This document shows, one piece after another, positions 51,537 to 59,254 of a DNA stretch of 64,000 nt; position 1 is the stretch's first letter, and each line of letters opens with the position of its first letter. The stretch lies in NCBI RefSeq assembly GCF_018141105.1, contig NZ_CP054839.1, positions 2,790,001 to 2,854,000 on the forward strand, read 5' to 3'. The position numbers and the translations under genes were made by a program. A model generated the notes under the pieces. That model was not told where the DNA came from. It saw only the letters and a list, made by a program, of their open reading frames with translations, and did no database searches. The DNA is from Saccharopolyspora erythraea (GTDB lineage Bacteria > Actinomycetota > Actinomycetes > Mycobacteriales > Pseudonocardiaceae).

Positions 51537-52703
51537 GTGACGGACTGGATCACCACCCCGATCGAGCCGGCCATGCTGCGCGGCGCGATCGAGCTGGAAC
51601 GCACCGAGCACGGCGTGCTTCCGCTCCGGCTTCCTGCCCGCTTCCGCACCCAGTTCCCGCACGAGTACGTGGCCATGGCCGCCGCCCAGCCCTCGGGTGT
51701 GCGGCTCGCCCTGCGCACCCGGGCCACCGCCGTCGAGCTGGACGTGCTGCCCACGAAGATGGTCTACGGGGGCGGCCCGGCCACCGCGGACGGCGTGTAC
51801 GAGCTGCTCGTCGACGGCCGCCAGGCCGGGCGGACCAGCGTGCCCGGCGGCAACGTCCGCACCGTCGACATGTCCACCTGGGCCGCGGACACCACGCCGG
51901 GCCAGCCTGGCACCGCCCGGTTCACCGACCTGCCCGCCGGTGAGAAGGATCTCGAGATCTGGCTGCCCCAGAACGAGATCACCGAGCTGGTGGCGCTGCG
52001 CGCCGACGCCCCGGTCGAGCCGGCGCCGGCCCGAGGCCGCCGGGTGTGGCTGCACCACGGCAGTTCGATCAGCCACGGCTCCACCGCCGAGGGCCCCACC
52101 GCGACCTGGCCCGCGCTGGCCGCCTCCCGGGGCGAGGTGGAGCTGGTCAACCTGGGCTTGAGCGGCAACGCCCTGCTCGACCCGTTCACCGCGCGGACCA
52201 TGCGGGACACCACCGCCGACCTGATCAGCGTCAAGATCGGCATCAACCTGGTCGGCTCAGACCTGATGCGCCTGCGCGCCTTCGGCCCGGCGGTCCACGG
52301 CTTCCTCGACACCGTCCGCGAGGGGCATCCGGCCACGCCGCTGCTGGTCGTCTCCCCGATCCTGTGCCCGATCCACGAGGACACCCCGGGTCCCGGGGCC
52401 CTGGACCAGGAGGCTCCCGCGCTGCGGTTCCGGGCCATGGGCGACCCCGCCGACGTCGCCGGAGGCCGGCTGACGCTCAACGTCATCCGCGACGAGCTCG
52501 CCCGCATCGTCGAGCGCCGAGCCGCCGACGACCCGAACCTGCACTACCTCGACGGCCGCTCGCTCTACGGCGAACGGGACTTCGCCGAGCTGCCGCTGCC
52601 CGACGAACTGCACCCGGACCCCGCCGGGCACCGCCGAGTAGGGGAGCGCTTCGCGGAGCTGGTCTTCGGGGACGGCGGTCCGTTCGCTGCGGAGGTCGGC
52701 TGA
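51537..52703 (+). CDS. SGNH/GDSL-family hydrolase
   Basis: 388 residues. N-terminal jelly-roll-like domain (about 1-155) followed by an SGNH esterase domain: VWLHHGSSISHGS (nucleophile Ser in block I, near residue 170), NLGLSGNALLDP (Gly/Asn of blocks II-III), KIGINLVG and the catalytic PLPDELHPDPAGH (Asp and His near 362-365). Resembles CE2/acetylxylan esterase-like carbohydrate esterases. GTG 51537 has CCAGGAGG upstream. No signal peptide is seen, so it is probably cytoplasmic. Confidence 0.88.
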   Translation: MTDWITTPIEPAMLRGAIELERTEHGVLPLRLPARFRTQFPHEYVAMAAAQPSGVRLALRTRATAVELDVLPTKMVYGGGPATADGVYELLVDGRQAGRTSVPGGNVRTVDMSTWAADTTPGQPGTARFTDLPAGEKDLEIWLPQNEITELVALRADAPVEPAPARGRRVWLHHGSSISHGSTAEGPTATWPALAASRGEVELVNLGLSGNALLDPFTARTMRDTTADLISVKIGINLVGSDLMRLRAFGPAVHGFLDTVREGHPATPLLVVSPILCPIHEDTPGPGALDQEAPALRFRAMGDPADVAGGRLTLNVIRDELARIVERRAADDPNLHYLDGRSLYGERDFAELPLPDELHPDPAGHRRVGERFAELVFGDGGPFAAEVG

Positions 52704-52863
52704 GGCGGGATGGCGCTCGGTCCCCTCGGCGTGTTCCGGCGAGGCTGGTGGACCGGCAACCCCGTTCTTGTGCTCCGGCACCCTGCTATCCGAAGATGTG
52801 CTGCTCCGGATGGTGTGCGCCCTGGTCCAGGCGGCATCCCGGCCGCCGGTGCACCGGCGTCGT

Positions 52864-52900
52864 GCGCGTGGGGCGTGGCCGAGGGGTACGCCCCACGCGC
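52864..52900. terminator. Bidirectional terminator hairpin
   Basis: GCGCGTGGGGCGT and ACGCCCCACGCGC, 13 bases each, around an 11-base loop; partial pairing of CACCGG with CCGGTG extends it. It lies in the 285-base gap between the convergent SGNH hydrolase and B3/B4-domain genes; nothing else is evident in that gap. Confidence 0.8.
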
Positions 52901-52988
52901 GTACCGGTGTCACCGCCGAGCCCCCGCCTCGGCCCCGAGACGCGCCGCTACCGCCACTGGCTCACCTCGGTGCGCGCCGAGGCATGTC

Positions 52989-53696
52989 TCAGGCGATGAT
53001 CCGGCACTGCGCCGGGCTGAGGTACTGCACGGCGGTTTGCTCGGCGTGCGGGGTGAGCAGCCCCTGCAGGTCGTTCACCGCTTCCTCCAGGAGGTGGCCG
53101 TCACGGTCGGCGTGGAGGGTTTCGAGGACGAAGGCGACGTGCGCGGAGTCCTCGGTGACGCGGGTGCGGTGGGCGTCGCGGTGGTTCCAGTGGCGCGTCA
53201 GGACTCCGGTGGCGTCGGTGTAGATGACCTCGCCGGGCCTGGGGTTCTCGACGGTGCCGGGTTCGCCGAGCGGGGTGAAGGACTCGGTGCCGTCGGCGTG
53301 GCGGATGACGACGTCGCCGGTGACGTGGTCCAGGTCGAAAGCACCCGCGGGCAGCGCGTGGCGGACGGAGACGGCGTTGTAGGAGTCGACGGCCGGGTTG
53401 ATGCGCGGCAGGGTTCCCCTCTTGGCCAGGCGGCGGCCGAGCGCGTCGACGCTGGGGCGCGTGCGGCGGGGGTTGGTGCCGAAGGAGCGGTATGCGGTGT
53501 GCCAGGCCTCGATGCGGGGATCGGTCTCGTCGGCGGGCTGCCAGGTGCCGTCGGCGAGCTGCTGCTCCAGTTCGTCCAGGAGGGCGGCGGTGTGCGGCCA
53601 GGGCTCGCCGCCGCGCAGGCCGGCGGCGGCGACCACGGCGATCAGGGTGCCGGGGAAGGCATCTGCGACGGCGGGGGCAAGTTGGAAGGTGCGCAT
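52989..53696 (-). CDS. B3/B4 (PheT-like) tRNA-binding domain protein
   Basis: 235 residues. Stand-alone B3/4 domain as found inside phenylalanyl-tRNA synthetase beta: WHTAYRSFGTNPRRTRPSVDAL, PRINPAVDSYNAVSVRHALPAG and DLDHVTGDVVIRHADGTE with GEVIYTD. Free B3/4 proteins are thought to edit mischarged tRNA or bind amino-acid-like ligands. Start ATG 53696 (MRTFQLAPAVADAF); a longer frame upstream is antisense to nothing useful and is rejected. It follows the EamA gene on the same strand, and both may be controlled by the XRE-cupin regulator. Confidence 0.85.
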   Translation of the reverse strand: MRTFQLAPAVADAFPGTLIAVVAAAGLRGGEPWPHTAALLDELEQQLADGTWQPADETDPRIEAWHTAYRSFGTNPRRTRPSVDALGRRLAKRGTLPRINPAVDSYNAVSVRHALPAGAFDLDHVTGDVVIRHADGTESFTPLGEPGTVENPRPGEVIYTDATGVLTRHWNHRDAHRTRVTEDSAHVAFVLETLHADRDGHLLEEAVNDLQGLLTPHAEQTAVQYLSPAQCRIIA

Positions 53697-53821
53697 GGGC
53701 GGTGTTCCGGTCCTTTGCGGAGAGATCAGGGTTTCCAGCGGCCGATGCGGCGCTGCTGGCGTGCGGCGGGGAGGTCGAGGCCTGATACGGGTCTTCTCCT
53801 CGGTTCGTGTCGCGGGCTTGC

Positions 53822-54658
53822 TCAGGTCACGGCGAGGAGGCTGACGGCGACGGCGGCGGTGCCCAGGCCGACGAGCTGGCCGCGGTGGATGCGTTCGGCA
53901 AGCACGCCGCGGGCGAGCAGGACCGTGCCTGCCGGGTACAGGGCGACGATCACGGCGACGACGGCGAGGTCCCCGCTGCGGGCGGCGAGAAGGAACAACA
54001 GGTTCGCCACGGAGTCCAGGGCACCGGCGCCCGCCGACATCGCGTATGCGGGCCGCTCGGTGCCCAGCTTGCGCCGCATCAGCCCCGCCGCGGCGAGGCT
54101 GATGGCCGAGGAGACCGCCCTGCCCACGATCAGCGGAGCCACCCCGCTGTCGGACGGAGCCTGGTGCAGGAAGACCAACTGAAGGGCGATGGCGGCACCC
54201 GCACCGAAGGCCAGCAGCAGCGCGGTGGGTGACGGGCGCGCCGAATCCGCGCCGTGTCCGGCGCTGACCAGCACCACCGCCACCAGCGCGAGCGGCAGTC
54301 CCACAAACCCGGCGGCGGCCAGGTGCTCGCCCTGCAGAAGCCCCACGCCGACGGGCAGCGCGGCGGACACCAGCGCGGTCACGGGCGAGAGCACGTTCAT
54401 CGGGCCGATCGCCAGGGTGCGGTAGAGCAGGGCGAACGCGGCGGCCGACGCGACGCCCGATGCGGCACCCCAGCCGAGGACCGCGGCGCTGAAAGAGGCA
54501 CCCAGCAACGGCCACAGCAGCAGCTCGACCGCGAGGCTCGCCGGGGCCGCGATCATCACGGTGCGCAGCACATGAGCCCTGCGGGCTCCGAGGCCGCCGA
54601 GGAAGTCGGCGCACCCGTAGGCGAGCGAGCTGCCCAGAGCCAGCAGCAGAGCGATCAC
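53822..54658 (-). CDS. EamA/DMT-family transporter
   Basis: About 278 residues with ten predicted transmembrane helices in two EamA repeats (ALLLALGSSLAYGCADFLGG first; ALDSVANLLFLLAARSGDLA in the second). Drug/metabolite transporters usually export amino acids or small metabolites. GTG 54658 has AAGGGATG upstream; the ATG at 54679 would add 7 residues. Divergent from an XRE-cupin regulator with phased repeats in between, and 126 bases upstream of the B3/B4 gene. Confidence 0.87.
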   Translation of the reverse strand: MIALLLALGSSLAYGCADFLGGLGARRAHVLRTVMIAAPASLAVELLLWPLLGASFSAAVLGWGAASGVASAAAFALLYRTLAIGPMNVLSPVTALVSAALPVGVGLLQGEHLAAAGFVGLPLALVAVVLVSAGHGADSARPSPTALLLAFGAGAAIALQLVFLHQAPSDSGVAPLIVGRAVSSAISLAAAGLMRRKLGTERPAYAMSAGAGALDSVANLLFLLAARSGDLAVVAVIVALYPAGTVLLARGVLAERIHRGQLVGLGTAAVAVSLLAVT

Positions 54659-54682
54659 GGCACATCCCTTACCATTCATTCG

Positions 54683-54732
54683 AACGACCAGACCGTACAG
54701 CAAAACGACCGGGTCGGGTCAACCGAACGACC
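54683..54732. promoter_or_regulatory. Three phased AACGACC repeats between EamA and XRE-cupin genes
   Basis: AACGACC at 54683-54689, 54704-54710 and 54726-54732, spaced 21 and 22 bases, i.e. two helical turns, so all lie on one DNA face. The last is part of CGAACGACCGATCGGTT. Best candidate for the binding site of the adjacent XRE-cupin regulator. Confidence 0.6.
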
Positions 54733-54775
54733 GATCGGTTCATTGAAATGGTCTTGATGCGAGGATGATGATCAG

Positions 54776-55360
54776 ATGGCCGAGACAGCCGCGGCCCTGC
54801 GGACCGTCGCCCACAACGTCCGGGCGGCCCGCGTCCGCGCCGGCCTGTCGCTGGAGGAGCTCGGCCGGCGGGCACAGGTCAGCAAGGGGGCCCTGGTGGC
54901 GCTGGAGAAAGCCCACGGCAACCCCAACCTGGCCACCCTGGTCCGGCTGGCCGACACCCTCGGCATCTCGGTGTCCGCGCTGATGCAGGGGCAGCCCGAA
55001 GGTCGCGTCCGCGTCGTGACCGCCGACGCCGTGGCGCCACTGTGGACTGGAGAGCGGGGAAGCGAGGCTCGGCTCGTGCTGACGACCTCGGGCTCGGCTC
55101 CCGTCGAGGTCTGGCGCTGGAGGCTCGAGCCGGACGAGGAGTACCCCAGCCACCCGCACCAGGCCGGAGTCGTGGAAACCGTCAGCGTCACCTCCGGCCG
55201 GATGGTCCTGGTCGTCGACGGCGTCGAGCACGTCGTCGAAGCCGGGCAGACCGCCACCTTCGACGGCGACGCCCCTCATGCCTACCGCGGCTCGGGTGGC
55301 GAGACCTGCCGCCTGATCATGACCGTTCACCTGCCGCCGGGCCCTGCTTCCACTGCCTGA
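54776..55360 (+). CDS. XRE-family regulator with cupin domain
   Basis: 194 residues. HTH at about 12-66 (RAGLSLEELGRRAQVSKGAL, NPNLATLVRLADTLGISVSAL), then a cupin_2 barrel from about 110: SHPHQAGVVETVSVTSGRM (two His of the metal site) and the second half DGDAPHAYRGSGGETCRL. Such two-domain proteins bind an amino acid or amine in the cupin. Together with EamA and B3/B4 genes the context suggests an amino-acid-like effector and export. Confidence 0.9.
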   Translation: MAETAAALRTVAHNVRAARVRAGLSLEELGRRAQVSKGALVALEKAHGNPNLATLVRLADTLGISVSALMQGQPEGRVRVVTADAVAPLWTGERGSEARLVLTTSGSAPVEVWRWRLEPDEEYPSHPHQAGVVETVSVTSGRMVLVVDGVEHVVEAGQTATFDGDAPHAYRGSGGETCRLIMTVHLPPGPASTA

Positions 55361-55377
55361 TCCGCCACGTGGGGCCG

Positions 55378-55740
55378 TTAGGGCTGGTCCTTGCGTGCGG
55401 GCGCGTCGTGGCGGGGTCGCACGGCTTCGGCGGGTATCCACGCCGTGTGCCGGACGCCCTCGGAGTCGTCGCCGCGGCGGATGCGGAACTGCACTTCGGC
55501 TATCCACGTCCCGGTGGTGGTGCGCCGCCAGGCGAGCAGGTCGCCGGGGACGACCGCCTGCACGTCCCACCCCTCGGGGAACGGGCGGGCGCGCTCCGGC
55601 CGCGGGTACAGGCGGGCGAGGTCGACCCACACGGGCCGCGGTGGCCGGATCCGGCGGTCGTCGCCGGACCGGGAGAGCGGACCCGGTTGGACGAAGTCGA
55701 ACACGAGTTCTAGTATGGGATGCGCGTGCTCCGGATGCAC
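55378..55740 (-). CDS. Hypothetical protein, start or frame uncertain
   Basis: About 120 residues from a GTG at 55740; the conserved-looking part is VFDFVQPG, PPRPVWVDLARLYPRPER, GDLLAWRRTTTGTWIAEVQF and HTAWIPAEAVRPR. Another GTG at 55704 follows TACTAG by 5 bases and could be a leaderless start (108 residues). The frame just upstream encodes GGVWLTGYFPYPDQPC in a different register and stops at 55710, so an ancestral longer protein may have been split by a frameshift near 55741. No family recognised. Convergent with the XRE-cupin gene. Confidence 0.6.
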   Translation of the reverse strand: MHPEHAHPILELVFDFVQPGPLSRSGDDRRIRPPRPVWVDLARLYPRPERARPFPEGWDVQAVVPGDLLAWRRTTTGTWIAEVQFRIRRGDDSEGVRHTAWIPAEAVRPRHDAPARKDQP

Positions 55741-55950
55741 GCACAGGGTTGGTCCGGGTAGGGGAAGTACCCGGTCAGCCAGACGCCCCCGGCGTACCCC
55801 GGCTCGGAGGCGTCTTCGCAGCCGGGCGTCCCGCGTCGCGACAGGGGAAGGTCGACGGCGTGGGACGCCCGTCGCACAGGCCGGCAAAACCGAACGACTC
55901 GGGACGGCACCGGAAGACTCCCGGCCCGTGCCCGAGCCGCCGATGCCGCC

Positions 55951-57129
55951 TCAGCCCGCCCGCCGCGGCCGGACGGCGGGTGCGGACAGCGCCACCAGCA
56001 GCGCCAGAACCGCGGGGATGGCCAGGCCGACCGCCAGGCCGAAACCGTGCGCCACCAGACCGATGAACACCGGACCCGCCATCAGACCGCCGTAGCTGAG
56101 GGTGCTCACCTGGGCGAGGTCGCGGGCGCGGCGCTGCGGGTCGCGGTTGCCCGCCGCGCTGAACACCTGCGGCACGATGCAGGACAGCCCGACGCCGAAC
56201 AGACCGAACCCGGTGATCGCGGCGACCGGGTGGTGCAGCAGCAGCGCCGTCCCGAGTCCGATCCCGGCGACCAGACCGCAGCAGCGCACCAGCACGACCG
56301 GGCCGAGCAGCATGGACATCCGGTCCCCGAGGAACCGGAACACCGCCATCGCCACCGAGAAGACCGCGTAGCCGATGGGCGCCACCGCCGCGCTGGTGTG
56401 CAGCGTGTCGTGCAGGTACAGCGGTGACCAGTCGGCCACCGACCCCTCGCCGACCGAGCAGAAGAAACCCAGCGCGCCGAGGAACAGGATCGCCGCGGGC
56501 ACACCCCGGCCCGCGCTCGGCTTCTCCTGCGGCGGGTGCTCCTCCGCGGGCAACAACGCCCGGCCGGTCACCGCCGCCAGCACCGTGACCGCGATGCCGA
56601 CGACCAGGAAGTTGGTCGCGGCGGTGAGCTGGAAGTGCGCGGCGAAGGCGCCGAGTCCGGCTCCCAGGAGGCCGCCGACGCTGAACATTCCGTGGAATCC
56701 CCCCATGATCGGCCGCCCGTAGTGGCGCTGCACCTGGACCGCGTGCGCGTTCATGGTCACGTCCACAGTGCCGTGCCACAGACCGAGCACCAGCAGTCCG
56801 GCCAGGAGCGTTGGTGCGTTCCACGCGAGGCCGAGCACGGCGGTGGTGAGCCCGAGCAGCACCCCGGCGGGCACCATGACCCGCGCGCTGCCGAAGCGGT
56901 CGGCGAGCCTGCCCACGACCTGCATCGCCAGCACGGTCCCGGCCGCGAGCGCGAACAGCGCGAGCGTGATCTGGGCGTCGTCCAGCCGCAGGTCGCCCTT
57001 GACCGCGGGGATGCGCGCGGTCCAGGTCGCCAAGGTCAGGCCGGTGAGCACGAAGTAGGTCGTGCACGCCCACCGGGCGCGCTGCTCGGCGCGGACGGGA
57101 CGACGAGCCGTGGCGAGCGTCTCAGACAA
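55951..57129 (-). CDS. Major facilitator superfamily transporter
   Basis: 392 residues with about 12 transmembrane helices. Loop 2-3 signature GRLADRFGSARVMV near 73-86; LWHGTVDVTMNAHAVQVQ in the middle resembles the YbjJ-like subgroup of sugar/drug transporters. Starts at TTG 57129, overlapping the DeoR stop by 8 bases, so it is translationally coupled to that regulator. Substrate unknown; DeoR coupling hints at a sugar or nucleoside. Confidence 0.87.
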   Translation of the reverse strand: MSETLATARRPVRAEQRARWACTTYFVLTGLTLATWTARIPAVKGDLRLDDAQITLALFALAAGTVLAMQVVGRLADRFGSARVMVPAGVLLGLTTAVLGLAWNAPTLLAGLLVLGLWHGTVDVTMNAHAVQVQRHYGRPIMGGFHGMFSVGGLLGAGLGAFAAHFQLTAATNFLVVGIAVTVLAAVTGRALLPAEEHPPQEKPSAGRGVPAAILFLGALGFFCSVGEGSVADWSPLYLHDTLHTSAAVAPIGYAVFSVAMAVFRFLGDRMSMLLGPVVLVRCCGLVAGIGLGTALLLHHPVAAITGFGLFGVGLSCIVPQVFSAAGNRDPQRRARDLAQVSTLSYGGLMAGPVFIGLVAHGFGLAVGLAIPAVLALLVALSAPAVRPRRAG

Positions 57130-57880
57130 CGCGCACCACCACTCCCGCCGCCTCCAGCTCGGCGATCGCGTCCGCGGGGGCGTCGCGGTCGGTGATCACC
57201 ACGTCCAGCGCGGTGATGTCGCAGACGTGCCCCAGGCCGGTGCGGCCGAACTTCGTGCCGTCGCACACGGCGATGGTGCGCCGCGCCGACGCGATCGCCG
57301 CCTGCTTGACCGGCACCTCGGCGAGGTCGTGCGCGGTGAGGCCGTGCTGGACCGACAGCCCGCAGACGCCGATCACGGCGGTGTCGGTGCGCAGCGCACG
57401 CAGCGACGTCTCGGTCAGGTGCCCCACGAACGACAGCTCGCCGGGCTGGGTCTGCCCGCCCGGCATCAGCAGCCGGACCCCCGGCCCGGTGCTGAGCGCG
57501 TTGGCCGAGTGCAGGTCGAGCGGGATCACCGTGAGGCGCCGGTGCGCCAGGACCCTGGCCAGCTCCAGCGTCGTGGTGCCGCTGTCGAGCACCACCGACT
57601 CGCCGTCGGTGAGCAGGCCGCCGGCCTCGGCGGCGATGCGGCGCTTGGCCTCGGCCGACTCCCGCTCGCGCACGGCGAACGGCGTCGCCTCGCCGCGCAG
57701 CAGCAGGCTGACCGCGCCGCCGCGCACGCGGCGCAGCACGCCCTGCTCGGCGAGCTGGTCGAGGTCGCGCCGGATGGTCATCTCCGAACTGGCGGTCTCC
57801 TCGGCGAGCTCGGCCACGGTGACCCGTTCCGCCGCTCGCAGGCGTTCGATGATCGCGCGTGAGCGCTCCGCTGCTTCCAT
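57122..57880 (-). CDS. DeoR-family transcriptional repressor
   Basis: 252 residues from ATG 57880. N-terminal HTH (VTVAELAEETASSEMTIRRDLDQL) and DeoRC sensor domain with VVLDSGTTTLELARVL near residue 92, IGVCGLS near 177 and KFGRTGL. DeoR proteins sense sugar phosphates. The chosen start lies 7 bases after TCGAAT, part of a TTGACT-18-TCGAAT promoter, so the mRNA would be leaderless; the in-frame ATG at 57898 would lie upstream of that transcription start. The downstream MFS gene is coupled. Confidence 0.9.
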   Translation of the reverse strand: MEAAERSRAIIERLRAAERVTVAELAEETASSEMTIRRDLDQLAEQGVLRRVRGGAVSLLLRGEATPFAVRERESAEAKRRIAAEAGGLLTDGESVVLDSGTTTLELARVLAHRRLTVIPLDLHSANALSTGPGVRLLMPGGQTQPGELSFVGHLTETSLRALRTDTAVIGVCGLSVQHGLTAHDLAEVPVKQAAIASARRTIAVCDGTKFGRTGLGHVCDITALDVVITDRDAPADAIAELEAAGVVVRVV

Positions 57881-57886
57881 GAGTGC

Positions 57887-57916
57887 ATTCGAACTCATGG
57901 AGTGTTCGAAAGTCAA
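57887..57916 (-). promoter_or_regulatory. deoR promoter overlapped by two TTCGAA repeats
   Basis: On the minus strand TTGACT (57916-57911), 18 bases, TCGAAT (57892-57887). TTCGAA occurs at 57910-57905 and 57893-57888, each followed by a CACTC-ATG sequence, giving two direct repeats of about 17 bases that cover the promoter. Probable self-operator of the DeoR protein. Confidence 0.55.
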
Positions 57917-58029
57917 CAAAACGAACAAGCGGTGTGTTTGGATGGCGCCTGTGAGGCACCGCGCGGCGTGGGGGACAATGGGACGCGACGACGCACGGTG
58001 CCGGTCGTCGGCGCAGGCAGGAGGAGATC

Positions 58030-59052
58030 GTGAGCGTGGCCCCAGAGCGCAACCTACGGCTGGTCCGGGACGAACCCCTCGCGCCCGCCGTCCGGCTCGG
58101 CGACATCCACCTGCGCAACCGCCTGGTGACCTCGTCCAGCCTGCTCGGCTACGGGGTCGCCAACGCCAAGCTCATCCCCTACGGCATGAGCCCGATCTCG
58201 CAGTTCGTGCCGCTGGAGCGCTTCGGCGCGGTCACCACCCGGACGCTGACCGTCGAGCCGCGCGAGGGCCACTTCACCACCCGCGACCAGTGGCCGCTGC
58301 ACGAGCTGCCCGCGCTGCTCAAGCGCTACGGGCAGGCGCTGCGGCAGGTGGACGGCGGCTGGCTCAACGCCTTCGGCTGGTGCAACGTCGGGCTCGACGC
58401 CTACCTGCGCGACTACTACCCGCGCACCGGCGGGCAGAACACGATCATCTCCGTCGGCGGGTTCTCGGCGGAGGAGTTCGTGACGCTGGTCGACAAGATC
58501 AACGACGCGGTGCCCGCAGGCGACATCGCGGCCGTGGAGTTCAACGTCTCCTGCCACAACGTCAACTTCGACTTCAACGCCATCATCGAGTCGGTGCTGG
58601 CCGAGGCCGTGCCGCGCAGCGCGCACCCGGTCATCCTCAAGCTGTCGCCGGACTACGACTACCTGGCCCACGCCCGGCTCGCCGCCAAGCACGGCGTCTC
58701 CGCGCTGACCGCCATCAACACGGTGAAGGGCCTGCGGCTGGACCCCGAGACCGGCGAGCCGCTGCTGAAGAACCGCTTCGGCGGGCTGTCCGGGCGCGCG
58801 ATCAAGCCGATCGGCCTGCGGGTGGTCGCCGAGCTGCGCGACGCGGGGGTGAAGCTGCCGATCATCGCCACCGGCGGCATCCGCACCTTCGACGACTGCC
58901 GCGAGTACTTCTGGGCCGGTGCCGACGCGGTCAGCCTCGGCAGCGCGACCTGGTTCGCCAGCTACCCCGGCTACGCGCTCTCGCCGTTCTACGCCGCGCG
59001 GGTGCGCAACCTGCTGCGACGCATCGAGAGCTACCACCCGCCGACCCGCTGA
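58030..59052 (+). CDS. Class 1 dihydroorotate dehydrogenase-like flavoprotein
   Basis: 340 residues. FMN-binding TIM barrel with class 1 traits: VRLGDIHLRNRLVTSS at the start, the base Cys in EFNVSCHNVNFDF near residue 176, LKLSPDYDYLAHARLA near 202-217, NTVKGLRLD, RFGGLSGRAIKPIGLRVV and the FMN-phosphate block IIATGGIRTFDDC. Actinobacterial pyrimidine synthesis normally uses the class 2 quinone-linked enzyme, whose base is Ser, so this may be a second enzyme or act on another substrate such as a dihydropyrimidine. No pyrK-type partner is adjacent. AGGAGATC precedes the GTG. Divergent from deoR. Confidence 0.82.
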   Translation: MSVAPERNLRLVRDEPLAPAVRLGDIHLRNRLVTSSSLLGYGVANAKLIPYGMSPISQFVPLERFGAVTTRTLTVEPREGHFTTRDQWPLHELPALLKRYGQALRQVDGGWLNAFGWCNVGLDAYLRDYYPRTGGQNTIISVGGFSAEEFVTLVDKINDAVPAGDIAAVEFNVSCHNVNFDFNAIIESVLAEAVPRSAHPVILKLSPDYDYLAHARLAAKHGVSALTAINTVKGLRLDPETGEPLLKNRFGGLSGRAIKPIGLRVVAELRDAGVKLPIIATGGIRTFDDCREYFWAGADAVSLGSATWFASYPGYALSPFYAARVRNLLRRIESYHPPTR

Positions 59053-59178
59053 CGGACTCCAGCCGCACCGCGTGACCGACTGCGGCGCGCGGCTCGTTGC
59101 TGCCTTCATTCGGGGGAATCGCGATCTTCTGGCTCGCATCCGGGAGTATTCCGGCGTCGCGAGTCGTTCTCCGGTTGC

Positions 59179-59198
59179 GTTGTGATCATCGGCACAAC
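59179..59198. promoter_or_regulatory. Inverted repeat upstream of the GH172 gene
   Basis: GTTGTG at 59179-59184 and CACAAC at 59193-59198, perfect 6-base arms 8 bases apart, about 60 bases before the ATG at 59255. A partial CACAAC recurs at about 59231. Possible repressor operator; no regulator gene is adjacent on that side. Confidence 0.35.
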
Positions 59199-59254
59199 CC
59201 GTGCGAGGGTGCCGGCGGCACGGCGATCAGCACAACGACTGGGGAGGGGCAGCG

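Noticed and set aside
53697-54665. N-terminal extension of the B3/B4 protein
   Set aside because: It covers the EamA gene on the same strand in another frame; the compact ATG start at 53696 fits the family.
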